A stretch of DNA of 64,000 bases from an uncultured Coriobacteriaceae bacterium (GCA_944322305.1 CALUOP010000002.1:1-64000), one strand, 5' to 3'. Numbered from the stretch's first letter, positions 1 to 8,025 are shown. Made by a program: numbers and translations. Notes: generated from the letters alone by a model not told the origin.

Positions 1-60
1 TCGGATGCTTTGGATCGGCCATCGAGCCTCCTTCCATAGGCCCTCGTGAAACTGTCCAAC

Positions 61-1023
61 CTAGTGTAGCCAATCCATGTCGTACACCGTCCGGCCGCCC
101 TCGTCGAACGCCTTGAGGCGCCCCTCGCGGTACCAGGAGACGTAGCGGGACAGCTCCGCGATGAAGGCCTCGGCGGTCCAGCCCGACCAGTCCCTGCCGT
201 GGAAGAGCTCAACCTTCAGCCTGCCGAAGAAGCCCTCGCAGGCGGCGTTGCCGGGCGAGTGGCCCTTGCGCGACATCGACCTGGTGACCCCGGCTGCGGC
301 GCACGCCCTCACCCAGTCGGGGGTGCGGTAGTGCCAGCCGCGGTCGGAGTGCAGGGTGAAGCCGCCGCCCGTTGCGGCCACGGCCCCCCCCAGCATCTCC
401 GCCACCAGCGCCTTGGAGGGGCTCGTGCCCGCCGAGAAAGCCACAACGTCGCCGTCGTAGAGGTCGACGACGGGGCTGAGGTGGATCTTGCGGCCCTCGC
501 CGGGCAGCCTGAACTCGGTGACGTCGGTGACCAGCCTCTCGCCCGGGCGGGCGGCGGAGAAGTCGTGCCGGTCTCGGGCCGCGTCGGCCAGCAGCAGGTT
601 CGGCGCGGCGGCGCGCCCCTCCTCTCCGGAGTAGGAGCTGTAGCGCCGGCGCCGCGGGCGCGCCGCCTCGAGCCCCTCCTCGCGCATGACGCGCCTCACG
701 CGCTTCTCGGAGACGCGCAGGCCGCGTCTCGCGAGCTCGGCGTGCACGCGCCGGTACCCGTAGCGCTCCATCCCCGCCCCGAAGGCCTCCCGGACCGGCG
801 CCCTGAGCGCGGCGTCGCGGTCGCGCCCGAGCCTGGCCCGGTGGTACTCACAGGGGCTCCTCGAGATCCTCAAGAAAGCGGTGATCTCTCGGAGGGGCAG
901 GCCGGTCGCCGCGCGCAATCTCTCGCCGAGCGCGGCCTTTCTCGCGTTCGACATCGAAGGCGGGGCGCAGCCTTCCCCTTTTAGGTCGCCCGACACCGCC
1001 CTGAGCAGCATGTTCTCGGTCAT
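61..1023 (-). CDS. IS3-family transposase OrfB (DDE integrase core)
   Basis: This 320-residue protein has an N-terminal HTH_21-like segment (about residues 70-125, RYGYRRVHAELARRG) and an integrase core from about 155. The catalytic triad is visible as D in VTDVTEF, D in LHSDRGWHYR and E in NAACEGFFGRLK. It would catalyse excision and insertion of the element together with the OrfA part. The ATG at 1023 has no convincing ribosome site, which fits expression as a fusion with OrfA. The core looks intact. Whether the element is active depends on how the upstream frame is joined. Confidence 0.85.
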   Translation of the reverse strand: MTENMLLRAVSGDLKGEGCAPPSMSNARKAALGERLRAATGLPLREITAFLRISRSPCEYHRARLGRDRDAALRAPVREAFGAGMERYGYRRVHAELARRGLRVSEKRVRRVMREEGLEAARPRRRRYSSYSGEEGRAAAPNLLLADAARDRHDFSAARPGERLVTDVTEFRLPGEGRKIHLSPVVDLYDGDVVAFSAGTSPSKALVAEMLGGAVAATGGGFTLHSDRGWHYRTPDWVRACAAAGVTRSMSRKGHSPGNAACEGFFGRLKVELFHGRDWSGWTAEAFIAELSRYVSWYREGRLKAFDEGGRTVYDMDWLH

Positions 1024-1264
1024 CGCGGCCCCGTGGGCCTTCCTCTCCCCCCGCGTTCAAGCGCGCCTCCTCACGCCGGGCACTCCCCGGCATCTTAGCG
1101 CCCGCGCGCGCCGGGGGCGAGCCCTTGAACGAGTGCGGCAGGTCGCCCGCGGCCCAGGCGGCCACCGACCTCAGGGAGCAGCCGGCGAGCTGGGCCGCCT
1201 CGAGCTGGGTCATCCCCTCCTCGTGGGCGAGCAGGGCGAGCTCGATCGTCTCGCTGTCGTACAT
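848..1264 (-). CDS. IS3 OrfA-like helix-turn-helix protein, C-terminal part probably out of frame
   Basis: The first 45 residues look like a transposase helix-turn-helix (EGMTQLEAAQLAGCS followed by an LRSVAAW recognition helix). The ATG at 1264 has a GGAGG-type site just upstream. After about residue 60 the translation becomes Arg/Gly-rich and no longer resembles the family, while family-like sequence (ENMLLRAV) resumes in the OrfB frame. OrfB lies in the +1 frame relative to OrfA, not the -1 frame expected of IS3 programmed frameshifting. An indel near the G-run at about 1048-1053 could explain this. It may therefore be a decayed or frameshifted copy. Confidence 0.55.
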   Translation of the reverse strand: MYDSETIELALLAHEEGMTQLEAAQLAGCSLRSVAAWAAGDLPHSFKGSPPARAGAKMPGSARREEARLNAGGEEGPRGRDDREHAAQGGVGRPKRGRLRPAFDVEREKGRARREIARGDRPAPPRDHRFLEDLEEPL

Positions 1265-1324
1265 GCGGACCTCCGATCCGGATCTCCCGGTCCAACTTTT
1301 CGTCCGCATCCCCTAAGGGCTCGT

Positions 1325-1375
1325 TACGGACACGGAATGCATGCGGAAAGCTGCGGCTGATACGGGATGCATGCA
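1325..1375. repeat. Two ACGGRATGCATGC copies in tandem (dispersed family member)
   Basis: The motif ACGGAATGCATGC at about 1331 and ACGGGATGCATGC at about 1360 are about 29 bases apart. The second is preceded by GCTGAT. The same string, GCTGATACGGAACGCATGC, occurs at 27084-27102, inside the right half of an intergenic hairpin element. This suggests a dispersed intergenic repeat family. Confidence 0.5.
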
Positions 1376-1424
1376 CAACCGTGCGGCCGGCACGTCGTGC
1401 GGGCCGATCCCAGCGGCGGCGGGC

Positions 1425-1544
1425 GCGCAGCCGTCTGCGGCGACAGGGGCGCAGTCATCGACAGCAGCAGAGGCGTAGCCGTCGATAGCGGCAGAGGCAC
1501 AGCCGTCGGCAGTGGCAAGCGTGCGATCATCGGTAGCGCCGCAT
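1425..1544. repeat. Five degenerate 24-bp tandem repeats
   Basis: Units start at 1425, 1449, 1473, 1497 and 1521, each exactly 24 bases. They follow a pattern like GCGCAGTCATCGACAGCAGC plus four bases, with scattered substitutions. Read on the minus strand, the array gives an eight-residue repeat (TADGCASA, AIDGYASA, AVDDCAPV, AADGCAPA). It sits inside an open frame from 1573 to 1313 that has no recognisable start signal or homology, so I treat it as a repeat and not as a gene. The rest of 1310-1685 holds nothing recognisable apart from the repeats at 1325-1375. Confidence 0.6.
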
Positions 1545-1685
1545 GCCACGATCCAGCATCGCCGCGCGCTCAAGCGGCAGTATCACCTGCGCTAACGTGC
1601 TGGCGCGCGGCGCATGCGCGGACGTATACTTACCTCAACAGGGTTGCGGCGTCTGCGCAGACGCCGATATGGAAAGGTAACAACT

Positions 1686-1976
1686 ATGAAGACCATCGTT
1701 TTGGCATGCGGCTCGGGCATCGCCACGTCAACCGCCGTTGCAAAGAAAGTGGCGGACCTGCTCGATGCAAACGGCTACCAGAACCAGTACAAGATCGTGC
1801 AGTGCGCCATCGCCGAGGCCCGCGCCACATGCGAGAAGCGCCACGCCGTTGTCCTTATCGCCACAACGGTTAAGCCGGAGGGGCTGCCCTGCCCGTTTGT
1901 AAACGGCGTGCCCTTCCTCACCAGCGTGGGCCGCTCGGCCTGCGAGCAGAAGGTGCTCGAGATCATGGCGCGCTAA
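1686..1976 (+). CDS. PTS galactitol-type IIB component, orphan
   Basis: This 96-residue cytoplasmic protein belongs to the PTS IIB galactitol/lactose-type fold. It would accept phosphate from a IIA domain on a cysteine and pass it to sugar at a IIC permease. The phosphocysteine loop is visible at residues 7-15 (ACGSGIATS). The chosen ATG has GGAAAGG seven bases upstream. The unusual point is context: neither IIA nor IIC lies nearby. It may serve a transporter elsewhere or act in regulation. The assignment to the IIB fold is secure, but the sugar is unknown. Confidence 0.8.
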   Translation: MKTIVLACGSGIATSTAVAKKVADLLDANGYQNQYKIVQCAIAEARATCEKRHAVVLIATTVKPEGLPCPFVNGVPFLTSVGRSACEQKVLEIMAR

Positions 1977-2162
1977 CGGCACTAACAGCGCAAGCGGCGC
2001 TAACGGCGCAACCCGCGGAACCTGCGGGCGGCGCGCCATGGTCGGCGTCCCTGCTTGTGACGTGCCGCAGTTGCCACAGGAGGCGGGTATCGGCGGCAGG
2101 TCGCGCGCTCTGCCAGGGGTACCCGTCCCCCGTGGCACGCGAATGTCAAGCGCACATAACAA

Positions 2163-2205
2163 GAGGCCACGAAGGCGCATCGTTCAGGCGCGCCTTCGTG
2201 GCCTC
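2163..2205. terminator. 16-bp perfect hairpin between convergent genes
   Basis: GAGGCCACGAAGGCGC at 2163-2178 pairs with its complement at 2190-2205 around an 11-nt loop. It lies between the convergent PTS IIB gene and the membrane sulfatase gene, so it probably serves both as a bidirectional terminator. Neither side has a long T-run. The rest of 1977-2395 shows nothing recognisable. Confidence 0.6.
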
Positions 2206-2395
2206 TCTCAGGAGCTCTTCTTACCAAAACGGGACGGGCTGGGCCCGAGCGAGAAGGCGGGCGCCATACCCCGCCATGGGCATGGCCGCCCCGCCGCGGC
2301 ACTGTCGCCTGCCTGAGCGCCCGCCCCGCGCGGCCCGCCGGTCCGCCGCACCCGGCCGCGGCACCGCCCGCACGACCGCCCAGCCGCCCGGCCGC

Positions 2396-4684
2396 CTACA
2401 GCGCGCCCGGCACTGCCGTGGTGCCTGGGGCGAGGTTGGGGTTGGTCTCGTTGGCCTCGGTCTGCTGGGACAGCGTGAACACCGGTTCGCCGTTGTCAAA
2501 CAGCGCGCGGTACTGCATGGCCCACAGCTGGTTGTACAGCTCGGTGGCCAGGCTGTCGTCCTCCTGCCCGTTGAGGTGCCACACGCCGTCCGCGCCCTGG
2601 TAGCCGATCACGTTCACCAACGGCAGCTGCTTGCGCAGCGCAAGCTCGGCCTCCTGGCTCTCGGTCAGCGGCGCGCCGATGGCCTGCATCATGAGCGCGG
2701 CCAGGTAGTTGGTGCTCGTGTCGATCTGCTGGCTGGTCTGCGCGTTGCCCGCCACGTCGTAGTTGGCCCACACGAAGTACTGCGTGTGCCACAGGCGCTC
2801 GGTGTGCGTGCCCTCGTCCTCGCCGGTGAACCACAGGTCGTTGTAGGTGTCGGGGAAGCTGGGCTGGTGGTCGCCGAAGAACACCACCACCACCGGCCGG
2901 TCGAGCTCGCGCAGCTCGTTGATGAACTCCTCGAGGTCGCGGTCGGACTGCTCGATGAGCGAGAGGTACTCGTTAACCTCCGGGTTCTCCTCGCCGTCGA
3001 TGGCGTAGTGCTCGAGCTTGGAGGAGGGGATCAGGCCGGTGTCGTAGCCGGAGTGGTTCTGCATCGTCACGTCGAAGATGAACTGCGGATCCGAGCTCGA
3101 CTGCAGCTGCTCGAGCACCTTGTCGTAGGTGGAGCCGTCGGTCACCATGCCGCGCAGGGTCTCGGCGCCCTCGAAGTCGTCGATGCTGAGGAAGTTGTCA
3201 AAACCCAGGTCCCGGTACACGTTCTCGCGGTTCCAGTTGTTGGCGTGGTTGGGGTGCATGGCGGTGGTGGTGTAGCCCATCTCGCTGAACTGCTTCACCA
3301 GGGAGGGGACGGCGCGCTGGTTGTACACCATGTAAGGGTACAGGCCCGTGCCCATGTAGGCCATGGAGCTGCCGGTGAGGAACTCCCACTCGGTGTTGCA
3401 GGTGCCGCCGCCGTAGGCCGAGACGTACAGGTCGCCGCGGAACAGCGTGTCCTGCAGGCTCTTGAAGTACTGCGGGCCCTCGTAGCCGGCGTGCATGTTC
3501 TGGTAGATGGACAGGTCCGAGAAGGTCTCGTTCATGACCACCACCACGCTGGGCTTGGTCTCGGAGAACTGCTGCTCGGCGGCGGCGCGGTCGGGCGAGG
3601 CGCCCAGCTCGGGGTCCTCGGCGTAGTCAGCGGCCAGCTCCTCGCGGATGGTGTCGGTCTCGTCGGCGTCGTAGCCCTTGGGCTTTTGCGGCACCATGAG
3701 CTGCGCGTTGGAGATGAACGAGGGGAGGAACCCCTGGCGGTAGTAGCTCTCCAGCGGCCGCCAGGTGTACACCTGGATCGAGAGGGTGTGGTAGTAGTCG
3801 ATAAGCGTCACGTGCGCGGTCACGCCGGCGAGAAGCGCCAGGCCCACGAGCGCGTTGACGGCGATGGCGCGCCTGCGGCGGGGCGCCTTGGCGGGCGCGG
3901 GGCGCTTGGCGTGCAGGCCGATGCCCTGAGCGGCGGCGTTGGCGCCCTGGGCCTCAGCGCCGGCGTCCGCGCTGCCCGCGGCCAGGCGTTGGGCCTTGGC
4001 AAGGGAGCCGAGCGGGGTGGTCAGCGTGACGGCGCCGGCGAGAAACACCAGGCTGTAGAGGCAAAACGCCGTGAGGCTGTAGGTGTAGCCCGTGCCCGCC
4101 ACGGCTGCGGCGGTGTTCAGGGCAAACAGGTCACTCGGGGTGATGGGCATGGTTTTGAAGGTGATCACGAAGTACTGGGCGATACCCACGAACCACAGCG
4201 CAACGGCAACGGCCGCGCTGGGCGAGCCGTGGCGCTGCGTGAGGAAGAAGAGTCCCGCCTGCACGGCCAGGATGAGACAGGCCTCGAGCAGTAGGCACAG
4301 CGGGTACATGTAGGTGAGGTCGTGGTTCGAGGGGATCTCGAGCGCCAGCGTGGTCATGACGGCGCCCAGCACCAGGGCGATAAGCGCCACGGCGAGCGGG
4401 TGGTCAAACGAGCTCAGGCGCTTGACCACGGCGGCGCGGTTGAAGCTCGCGCACGCGGCGCCGGCGAGCGCGGCGGCCGCGAGCACCGAGGAGATAAGGT
4501 CGTTGGCCACCAGCCCCAACGCGCTCCACACCACGAGAAACACCTGGAGCGCGGTAAGGATGGCGCCCCACACGGTGCCGGAGACGGTAAGCTTGCCGCG
4601 GCCTGCGCGATGGGCGCGCACGGCGAGAGCAAAGCTGGCGACGGTGGCGACCAGCGAGAGGGTAAAGGCTATCGTTGGGATCAT
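2396..4684 (-). CDS. LTA synthase-like membrane sulfatase/phosphoglycerol transferase
   Basis: This 762-residue protein has a multi-pass N-terminal membrane part (about eight segments within residues 1-315, with a basic loop KAPRRRR before the last one). An extracellular alkaline-phosphatase/sulfatase fold domain follows at about 380-710. Motifs typical of LtaS/MdoB enzymes are visible: MNETFSDLS near 383, GGTCNTEWEFLTG near 430 with the likely catalytic Thr, HPNHANNW, and GDHQPSF near 605. Such enzymes transfer glycerol-phosphate or similar groups to cell-surface glycans or lipids. I start at 4684 because AAGGAG lies 11 bases upstream. An in-frame ATG at 4729 would add 15 residues without a ribosome site. 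The substrate is not known. Confidence 0.85.
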   Translation of the reverse strand: MIPTIAFTLSLVATVASFALAVRAHRAGRGKLTVSGTVWGAILTALQVFLVVWSALGLVANDLISSVLAAAALAGAACASFNRAAVVKRLSSFDHPLAVALIALVLGAVMTTLALEIPSNHDLTYMYPLCLLLEACLILAVQAGLFFLTQRHGSPSAAVAVALWFVGIAQYFVITFKTMPITPSDLFALNTAAAVAGTGYTYSLTAFCLYSLVFLAGAVTLTTPLGSLAKAQRLAAGSADAGAEAQGANAAAQGIGLHAKRPAPAKAPRRRRAIAVNALVGLALLAGVTAHVTLIDYYHTLSIQVYTWRPLESYYRQGFLPSFISNAQLMVPQKPKGYDADETDTIREELAADYAEDPELGASPDRAAAEQQFSETKPSVVVVMNETFSDLSIYQNMHAGYEGPQYFKSLQDTLFRGDLYVSAYGGGTCNTEWEFLTGSSMAYMGTGLYPYMVYNQRAVPSLVKQFSEMGYTTTAMHPNHANNWNRENVYRDLGFDNFLSIDDFEGAETLRGMVTDGSTYDKVLEQLQSSSDPQFIFDVTMQNHSGYDTGLIPSSKLEHYAIDGEENPEVNEYLSLIEQSDRDLEEFINELRELDRPVVVVFFGDHQPSFPDTYNDLWFTGEDEGTHTERLWHTQYFVWANYDVAGNAQTSQQIDTSTNYLAALMMQAIGAPLTESQEAELALRKQLPLVNVIGYQGADGVWHLNGQEDDSLATELYNQLWAMQYRALFDNGEPVFTLSQQTEANETNPNLAPGTTAVPGAL

Positions 4685-4856
4685 GGTGGTATATGCTCCT
4701 TCGGGGACACAATATATACACGCGCGCATACCATATATCTACCGCGCGCAAGCAACCATAATACGAGCGTGCCTGCGGCTTTGCCACTTGCCTACAAAAA
4801 GGGCAGAGCTGTCAAGAAACGATCTACGTGCGGGCAGGGCGGCGCGGCCCGGCACG

Positions 4857-4875
4857 AAAAACGGGGCAGCCCCGT
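4857..4875 (-). terminator. Terminator of the hsp20 gene
   Basis: On the minus strand ACGGGG, a three-base loop and CCCCGT are followed by TTTT, about 55 bases past the hsp20 stop. This is a compact intrinsic terminator. Confidence 0.7.
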
Positions 4876-4930
4876 GTAGAGCCGCCCCGCTGCCTGTGCT
4901 GTCTTGTGCTACCCGGTGCGTTGCGCCGCG

Positions 4931-5353
4931 CTAGTCGATGGCGATCTTGGTGACGTTCTTCTTCTCAACGAACTTCGGGACGTTGATGGTCAGGATGCCG
5001 TCGGCGAGCTTGGCGGTGAGGCCGTCGGTTGCCGCGTCCTTCAGATACACGCCGCGGGTCGCGCTGTAGCTCGTGAACTCCTTGGCCAGGTAGTTCTTGT
5101 CCTTGTCCTCTTCCTTGTCCTCAACGTTGACGGCAATGGAGAGGCGGCCCTCGTTGAGCTCAACGTCGATCTCATCGCGGCTGACGCCGGCCAGGTAAGC
5201 CTTGACCACGTACGCGTCACCGGTGTCCTCCACGTCCATCGGGAAGGCGGCGCCGGAAACCGCGGTGTTGGCGATGTTGGCCAGGTCGTCGAAGGCGTCG
5301 AACCAGCTGCTCATAGGACGGATGCCAAAACGATAAGGAACCATGCTGCTCAT
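4931..5353 (-). CDS. Hsp20/alpha-crystallin family small heat-shock protein
   Basis: This 140-residue protein has an alpha-crystallin domain from about residue 38 (FPMDVEDTGDAYVVKAYL) to the C-terminus. It includes the conserved A-x-x-x-(D)G-(I)L-T-(I)-x-V-P signature (KLADGILTINVPKF). It would be a cytoplasmic ATP-independent holdase that keeps unfolding proteins soluble. The ATG at 5353 has AAGGAG upstream. The gene stands alone, with its own terminator and a long upstream region holding a promoter and a perfect inverted repeat, which suggests dedicated heat-shock control. Confidence 0.9.
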   Translation of the reverse strand: MSSMVPYRFGIRPMSSWFDAFDDLANIANTAVSGAAFPMDVEDTGDAYVVKAYLAGVSRDEIDVELNEGRLSIAVNVEDKEEDKDKNYLAKEFTSYSATRGVYLKDAATDGLTAKLADGILTINVPKFVEKKNVTKIAID

Positions 5354-5500
5354 GATGTCTCACTCCTTTGCGATGCCCCGCGCCGAATGCCGTTTGCCTT
5401 CGCTGCGCGGGACGTTCTTTCTGATCGCTTCTAGTTATGCCCGCAGGGAGGGATCCTATTCATGCAACGGAAGGTTTTTTGAGCGTCACAGACTCATCAC

Positions 5501-5564
5501 ATCTAAGTGTATAAGACTTAGATTTATGGCTTAAGCAGATTATAGGGTTGTGTAATTCCGGACA
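5501..5564 (-). promoter_or_regulatory. hsp20 promoter with HAIR-like operator
   Basis: A perfect TATAAT lies on the minus strand at 5544-5539, with a TTGTCC/CCTTGT -35 region 15-17 bases upstream. Just downstream of the expected start point is a perfect inverted repeat: ATCTAAGT at 5501-5508 and ACTTAGAT at 5516-5523, with a 7-base spacer. The HspR operator HAIR has the same arm-and-spacer geometry (7-bp arms, 7-bp spacer) but a different arm sequence. No hspR gene is in the window. Confidence 0.5.
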
Positions 5565-5646
5565 AGGACGGAGGGCGCAACGGGTTTCGCGCAGGTGCGT
5601 ACCTACAATGAGGGGCAAGCATGGTTTCTTGAGAAAGCGCGTCGGT

Positions 5647-6276
5647 ATGGACGAAGATCTCGCACAGGGCACACCCCAGCGCAGCGGAGCGGATGCAGCT
5701 CCTGCGGACGGTGCTCAACCTGTTTCCGCAGCACGGACACCCTATCAGCCATATCGTCGCCAGGTGCGCCACATCACGCAGGAGCCCATCGATGACGTTG
5801 AGCCCGATTACGTGACGCTCGACCGCTACGAGACGCTGGAAGACCGGCGCGCCCGTCGCGGCGGCAGGGGCGCGCGTGCGGCAGCTTCCGGGACGCCGGC
5901 GCCTGCGAGCGCCGCAGGACAGGCGGCGGCTGCGCGCGCGGCATACTCGGGTTCCGGTTCGCGTGCGGGCGCGCGGTCCGACGCGCGGGTGCCGGGGGCG
6001 TCCCACAGCGCTGCTCGCGCCGGCAACGCCGCGCCGCCGCGCAGCGGGGCGGCCCACAAGCACATGGGCGTCGCCACGAGCGACCCGAGCTACATGCCCG
6101 ACGCAAAGCCCGAGGGCGCGGCTGCCATCAACTACAGCCGCTACCTCGAAACTCCCAAGCCGGGCAAGACGATCTTTGCCGGCCGCGGTCGCCGCAAGCC
6201 GTGGACGCGCTTTGTCCCGCTGGTCGTTGCCCTGGCGGTTGTGTTGGCGGTTGCCTGGTTCCTGTTTTTGCGCTAA
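5647..6276 (+). CDS. Unknown protein, low complexity with C-terminal membrane anchor
   Basis: This 209-residue protein has no domain I recognise. Residues 1-55 are acidic/polar with a PYQPYRRQ segment. Residues 65-135 are Ala/Gly/Arg-rich. A single hydrophobic helix closes the protein (VPLVVALAVVLAVAWFLFL), preceded by GRRKPWTR. This is a tail-anchored, cytoplasm-facing topology. The start at 5647 is the most plausible, but its ribosome site is weak, and an ATG at 5608 or a frame opening at 5548 would lengthen it. Function unknown. Confidence 0.6.
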   Translation: MDEDLAQGTPQRSGADAAPADGAQPVSAARTPYQPYRRQVRHITQEPIDDVEPDYVTLDRYETLEDRRARRGGRGARAAASGTPAPASAAGQAAAARAAYSGSGSRAGARSDARVPGASHSAARAGNAAPPRSGAAHKHMGVATSDPSYMPDAKPEGAAAINYSRYLETPKPGKTIFAGRGRRKPWTRFVPLVVALAVVLAVAWFLFLR

Positions 6277-6443
6277 CGAGGACTCCGCTCCGCCGGGAGT
6301 TCGTCTCACACGTGGGTTGTGCGGTTGACGCTGCAAGAGGCGGCCGAGCGCCGGACGTGCGTCACGCGCACATGTCGTATGACGCTTGCCGCATCGGGCT
6401 AACCCTCCCCGCAAAACCGGAGCTGTTTTGAGCCCTTTTCACT

Positions 6444-6563
6444 AAACCTGTTGTTTTCTGGCTACCTGTTATGTATACAATGACCGTGGCAATTTTTTGA
6501 CCTGCGGAAACGTTGTCGCACCAAACGCCGCTACTTTGCATAGCCCGCTCAAACAACAGGTTT
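6444..6563. repeat. 13-bp perfect inverted repeat flanking a promoter
   Basis: AAACCTGTTGTTT at 6444-6456 and its exact complement AAACAACAGGTTT at 6551-6563 bracket 94 bases. The left copy contains the -35 element TTGTTT of a forward promoter whose -10 is inside the bracket. The layout resembles an invertible promoter or a very long hairpin. The remaining part of 6277-6669 shows no other feature. Confidence 0.55.
6451..6479 (+). promoter_or_regulatory. Candidate sigma70-type promoter upstream of the cysteine desulfurase gene
   Basis: TTGTTT (6451-6456), a 17-base spacer, then TATACA (6474-6479). It would start transcription about 185 bases before the cysteine desulfurase start. The -35 element is part of the 13-bp inverted repeat. 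Confidence 0.5.
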
Positions 6564-6669
6564 AATGCACGCCGGCGTACAATGCTGGGCATACGTACCG
6601 CGGAACGGGATGCTTTGTAACGCTGTTTCGTAAAACATCACTCCGCTTCGCACGCAGAATCGAGGATCC

Positions 6670-8025
6670 ATGGGCATGCCTTCCACACCTGACGCCGCAT
6701 CGGCTGCGTCCGCCGCGCCTGACACCTATATATATGCGGACAACGCCGCCACCACACCGCTTTCCCCCCGCGCGCTGGAGGCCATGACGCCGTACCTCAC
6801 CAGCCGCTTCGGCAACCCGAGCGGCATCCACCGTGTGGCGCGCGAGGCCGCCCGGGCCCTGGCCGACGCTCGCGCGCGCATGGCGGAGCTCCTAGGCGCC
6901 GACGACCCCACCGAGATCTTCTTCACCAGCGGCGGCACCGAGTCCGACAACTGGGTGCTGCGCGGCGCGGTGGCCCGCTGGCGCGCGGAGCGGGAGCGCG
7001 CCGGCGCTGCGCCCGCCAACCGCGCCACCGCCGAGGCCGCTGCTGCTTGCTCGGCCGCTTCGGATAAGAAGAACCCCAGTTACGGGCGCTGTGCGGCCGC
7101 CGGCACCGCTGGCGGCCCCCGCGCCTCTATGCCGCTCGTGGTCACCAGCGCCATCGAGCACCATGCCGTTCTGCACACCTGTGAGGCGCTGGCCGCCGAA
7201 GGGGCCCAGGTAACCTATCTGCCGGTGGACGCCGCGGCGCAAGTGGGCACCGGGGCGCTCGAAGACGCGCTTGCCGGGCAGGACGGCCGCGTTGCCCTCG
7301 TGTCGGTCATGCTCGCCAACAACGAGATCGGCACGATCGAGGACGTTGCGGCCCTTGCGCGCGCGGCGCACGCCCACGGCGCCCCCTTTCACACGGACGC
7401 CGTGCAGGCGGTGGGCCACATTCCCGTGAGCGTGGGCGCGCTCGGCGTGGACGCGCTGTCGCTTTCGGCCCACAAGTTCCACGGGCCGCGAGGCGTCGGC
7501 GCGCTGTACCTGCGCCGCGGCTTCAACATCCCGGCGTTTATCCGCGGCGGCGCCCAGGAGATGGGCCTGCGCGCCGGCACCGAGAACCTAGCCGGCGCGG
7601 TGGGCATGGTCGCCGCGCTGGAAGAGCAACTCGAAGGGCTGGAGGCCAACCAGCGGCGCGTCGCCGGCCTGCGCAACAAGCTGGTGGACGCGGTGTGCGC
7701 CGCGCTGCCGGGCATCCACCCCACGGGCGACGCGGTGCGGCGCCTGCCCAGCATCGCCTCGTTTGCCTGCGAGAACATCGACGGTGAGCTCGCCGTGGTG
7801 ATTCTCGACCAGCTGGGCGTGGCCGCCGCCACGGGCTCGGCCTGCTCAACCGGCTCGACCGACCCCTCGCACGTGGTGGCTGCCATCGGCGCGCCCGCCA
7901 ACACGCTGCACGGGACGCTGCGTCTCTCGCTCGCCGACACGGTGACGGAGGCGGAGGTTGACCTGCTCATCCAGCGCACGGTGGAGGCCCTGCGCCGTGC
8001 CCGCAGCCTGAGCGCCATGGTTTAG
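6670..8025 (+). CDS. Cysteine desulfurase (NifS/IscS family)
   Basis: This 451-residue cytoplasmic PLP enzyme takes sulfur from cysteine onto an active-site cysteine for Fe-S cluster and thio-cofactor synthesis. Visible landmarks are YADNAATTPLS at the N-terminus, the cofactor-contact histidine in SAIEHHAV, HTDAVQAVGH, the PLP lysine in SLSAHKFHGPRG near 268, and the catalytic cysteine in TGSACSTGS near 391. It is about 60 residues longer than usual. An Ala-rich insertion at about 112-155 follows the EIFFTSGGTESDN motif and should sit on a surface loop. No iscU or thiI neighbour is present. Confidence 0.93.
   Translation: MGMPSTPDAASAASAAPDTYIYADNAATTPLSPRALEAMTPYLTSRFGNPSGIHRVAREAARALADARARMAELLGADDPTEIFFTSGGTESDNWVLRGAVARWRAERERAGAAPANRATAEAAAACSAASDKKNPSYGRCAAAGTAGGPRASMPLVVTSAIEHHAVLHTCEALAAEGAQVTYLPVDAAAQVGTGALEDALAGQDGRVALVSVMLANNEIGTIEDVAALARAAHAHGAPFHTDAVQAVGHIPVSVGALGVDALSLSAHKFHGPRGVGALYLRRGFNIPAFIRGGAQEMGLRAGTENLAGAVGMVAALEEQLEGLEANQRRVAGLRNKLVDAVCAALPGIHPTGDAVRRLPSIASFACENIDGELAVVILDQLGVAAATGSACSTGSTDPSHVVAAIGAPANTLHGTLRLSLADTVTEAEVDLLIQRTVEALRRARSLSAMV

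Larger units (their letters stand above)
61..1264 (-). mobile_element. IS3-family insertion sequence, boundaries uncertain
   Basis: The element carries an upstream helix-turn-helix reading frame and a downstream DDE integrase frame, the layout of IS3-family elements. Only the coding part is bounded here. The sequence outside 61 and outside 1264 shows a GTTGGAC motif on the minus strand near both ends, but no clean terminal inverted repeat or target duplication that I could fix. The transposase stop is at 61-63, so the end of the element may lie within the first 60 bases or outside the window. Confidence 0.8.

Noticed and set aside
1-60. Terminal inverted repeat of the IS3 element
   Set aside because: GTTGGAC occurs near both ends, but in an arrangement that does not give a convincing inward-reading inverted repeat, so the boundary was not called.
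2057-4294. Very long forward open frame opposite the membrane sulfatase gene
   Set aside because: It is antisense to a gene with clear motifs and gives Val/Gly/His-rich sequence without domains. It arises from high G+C codon third positions.
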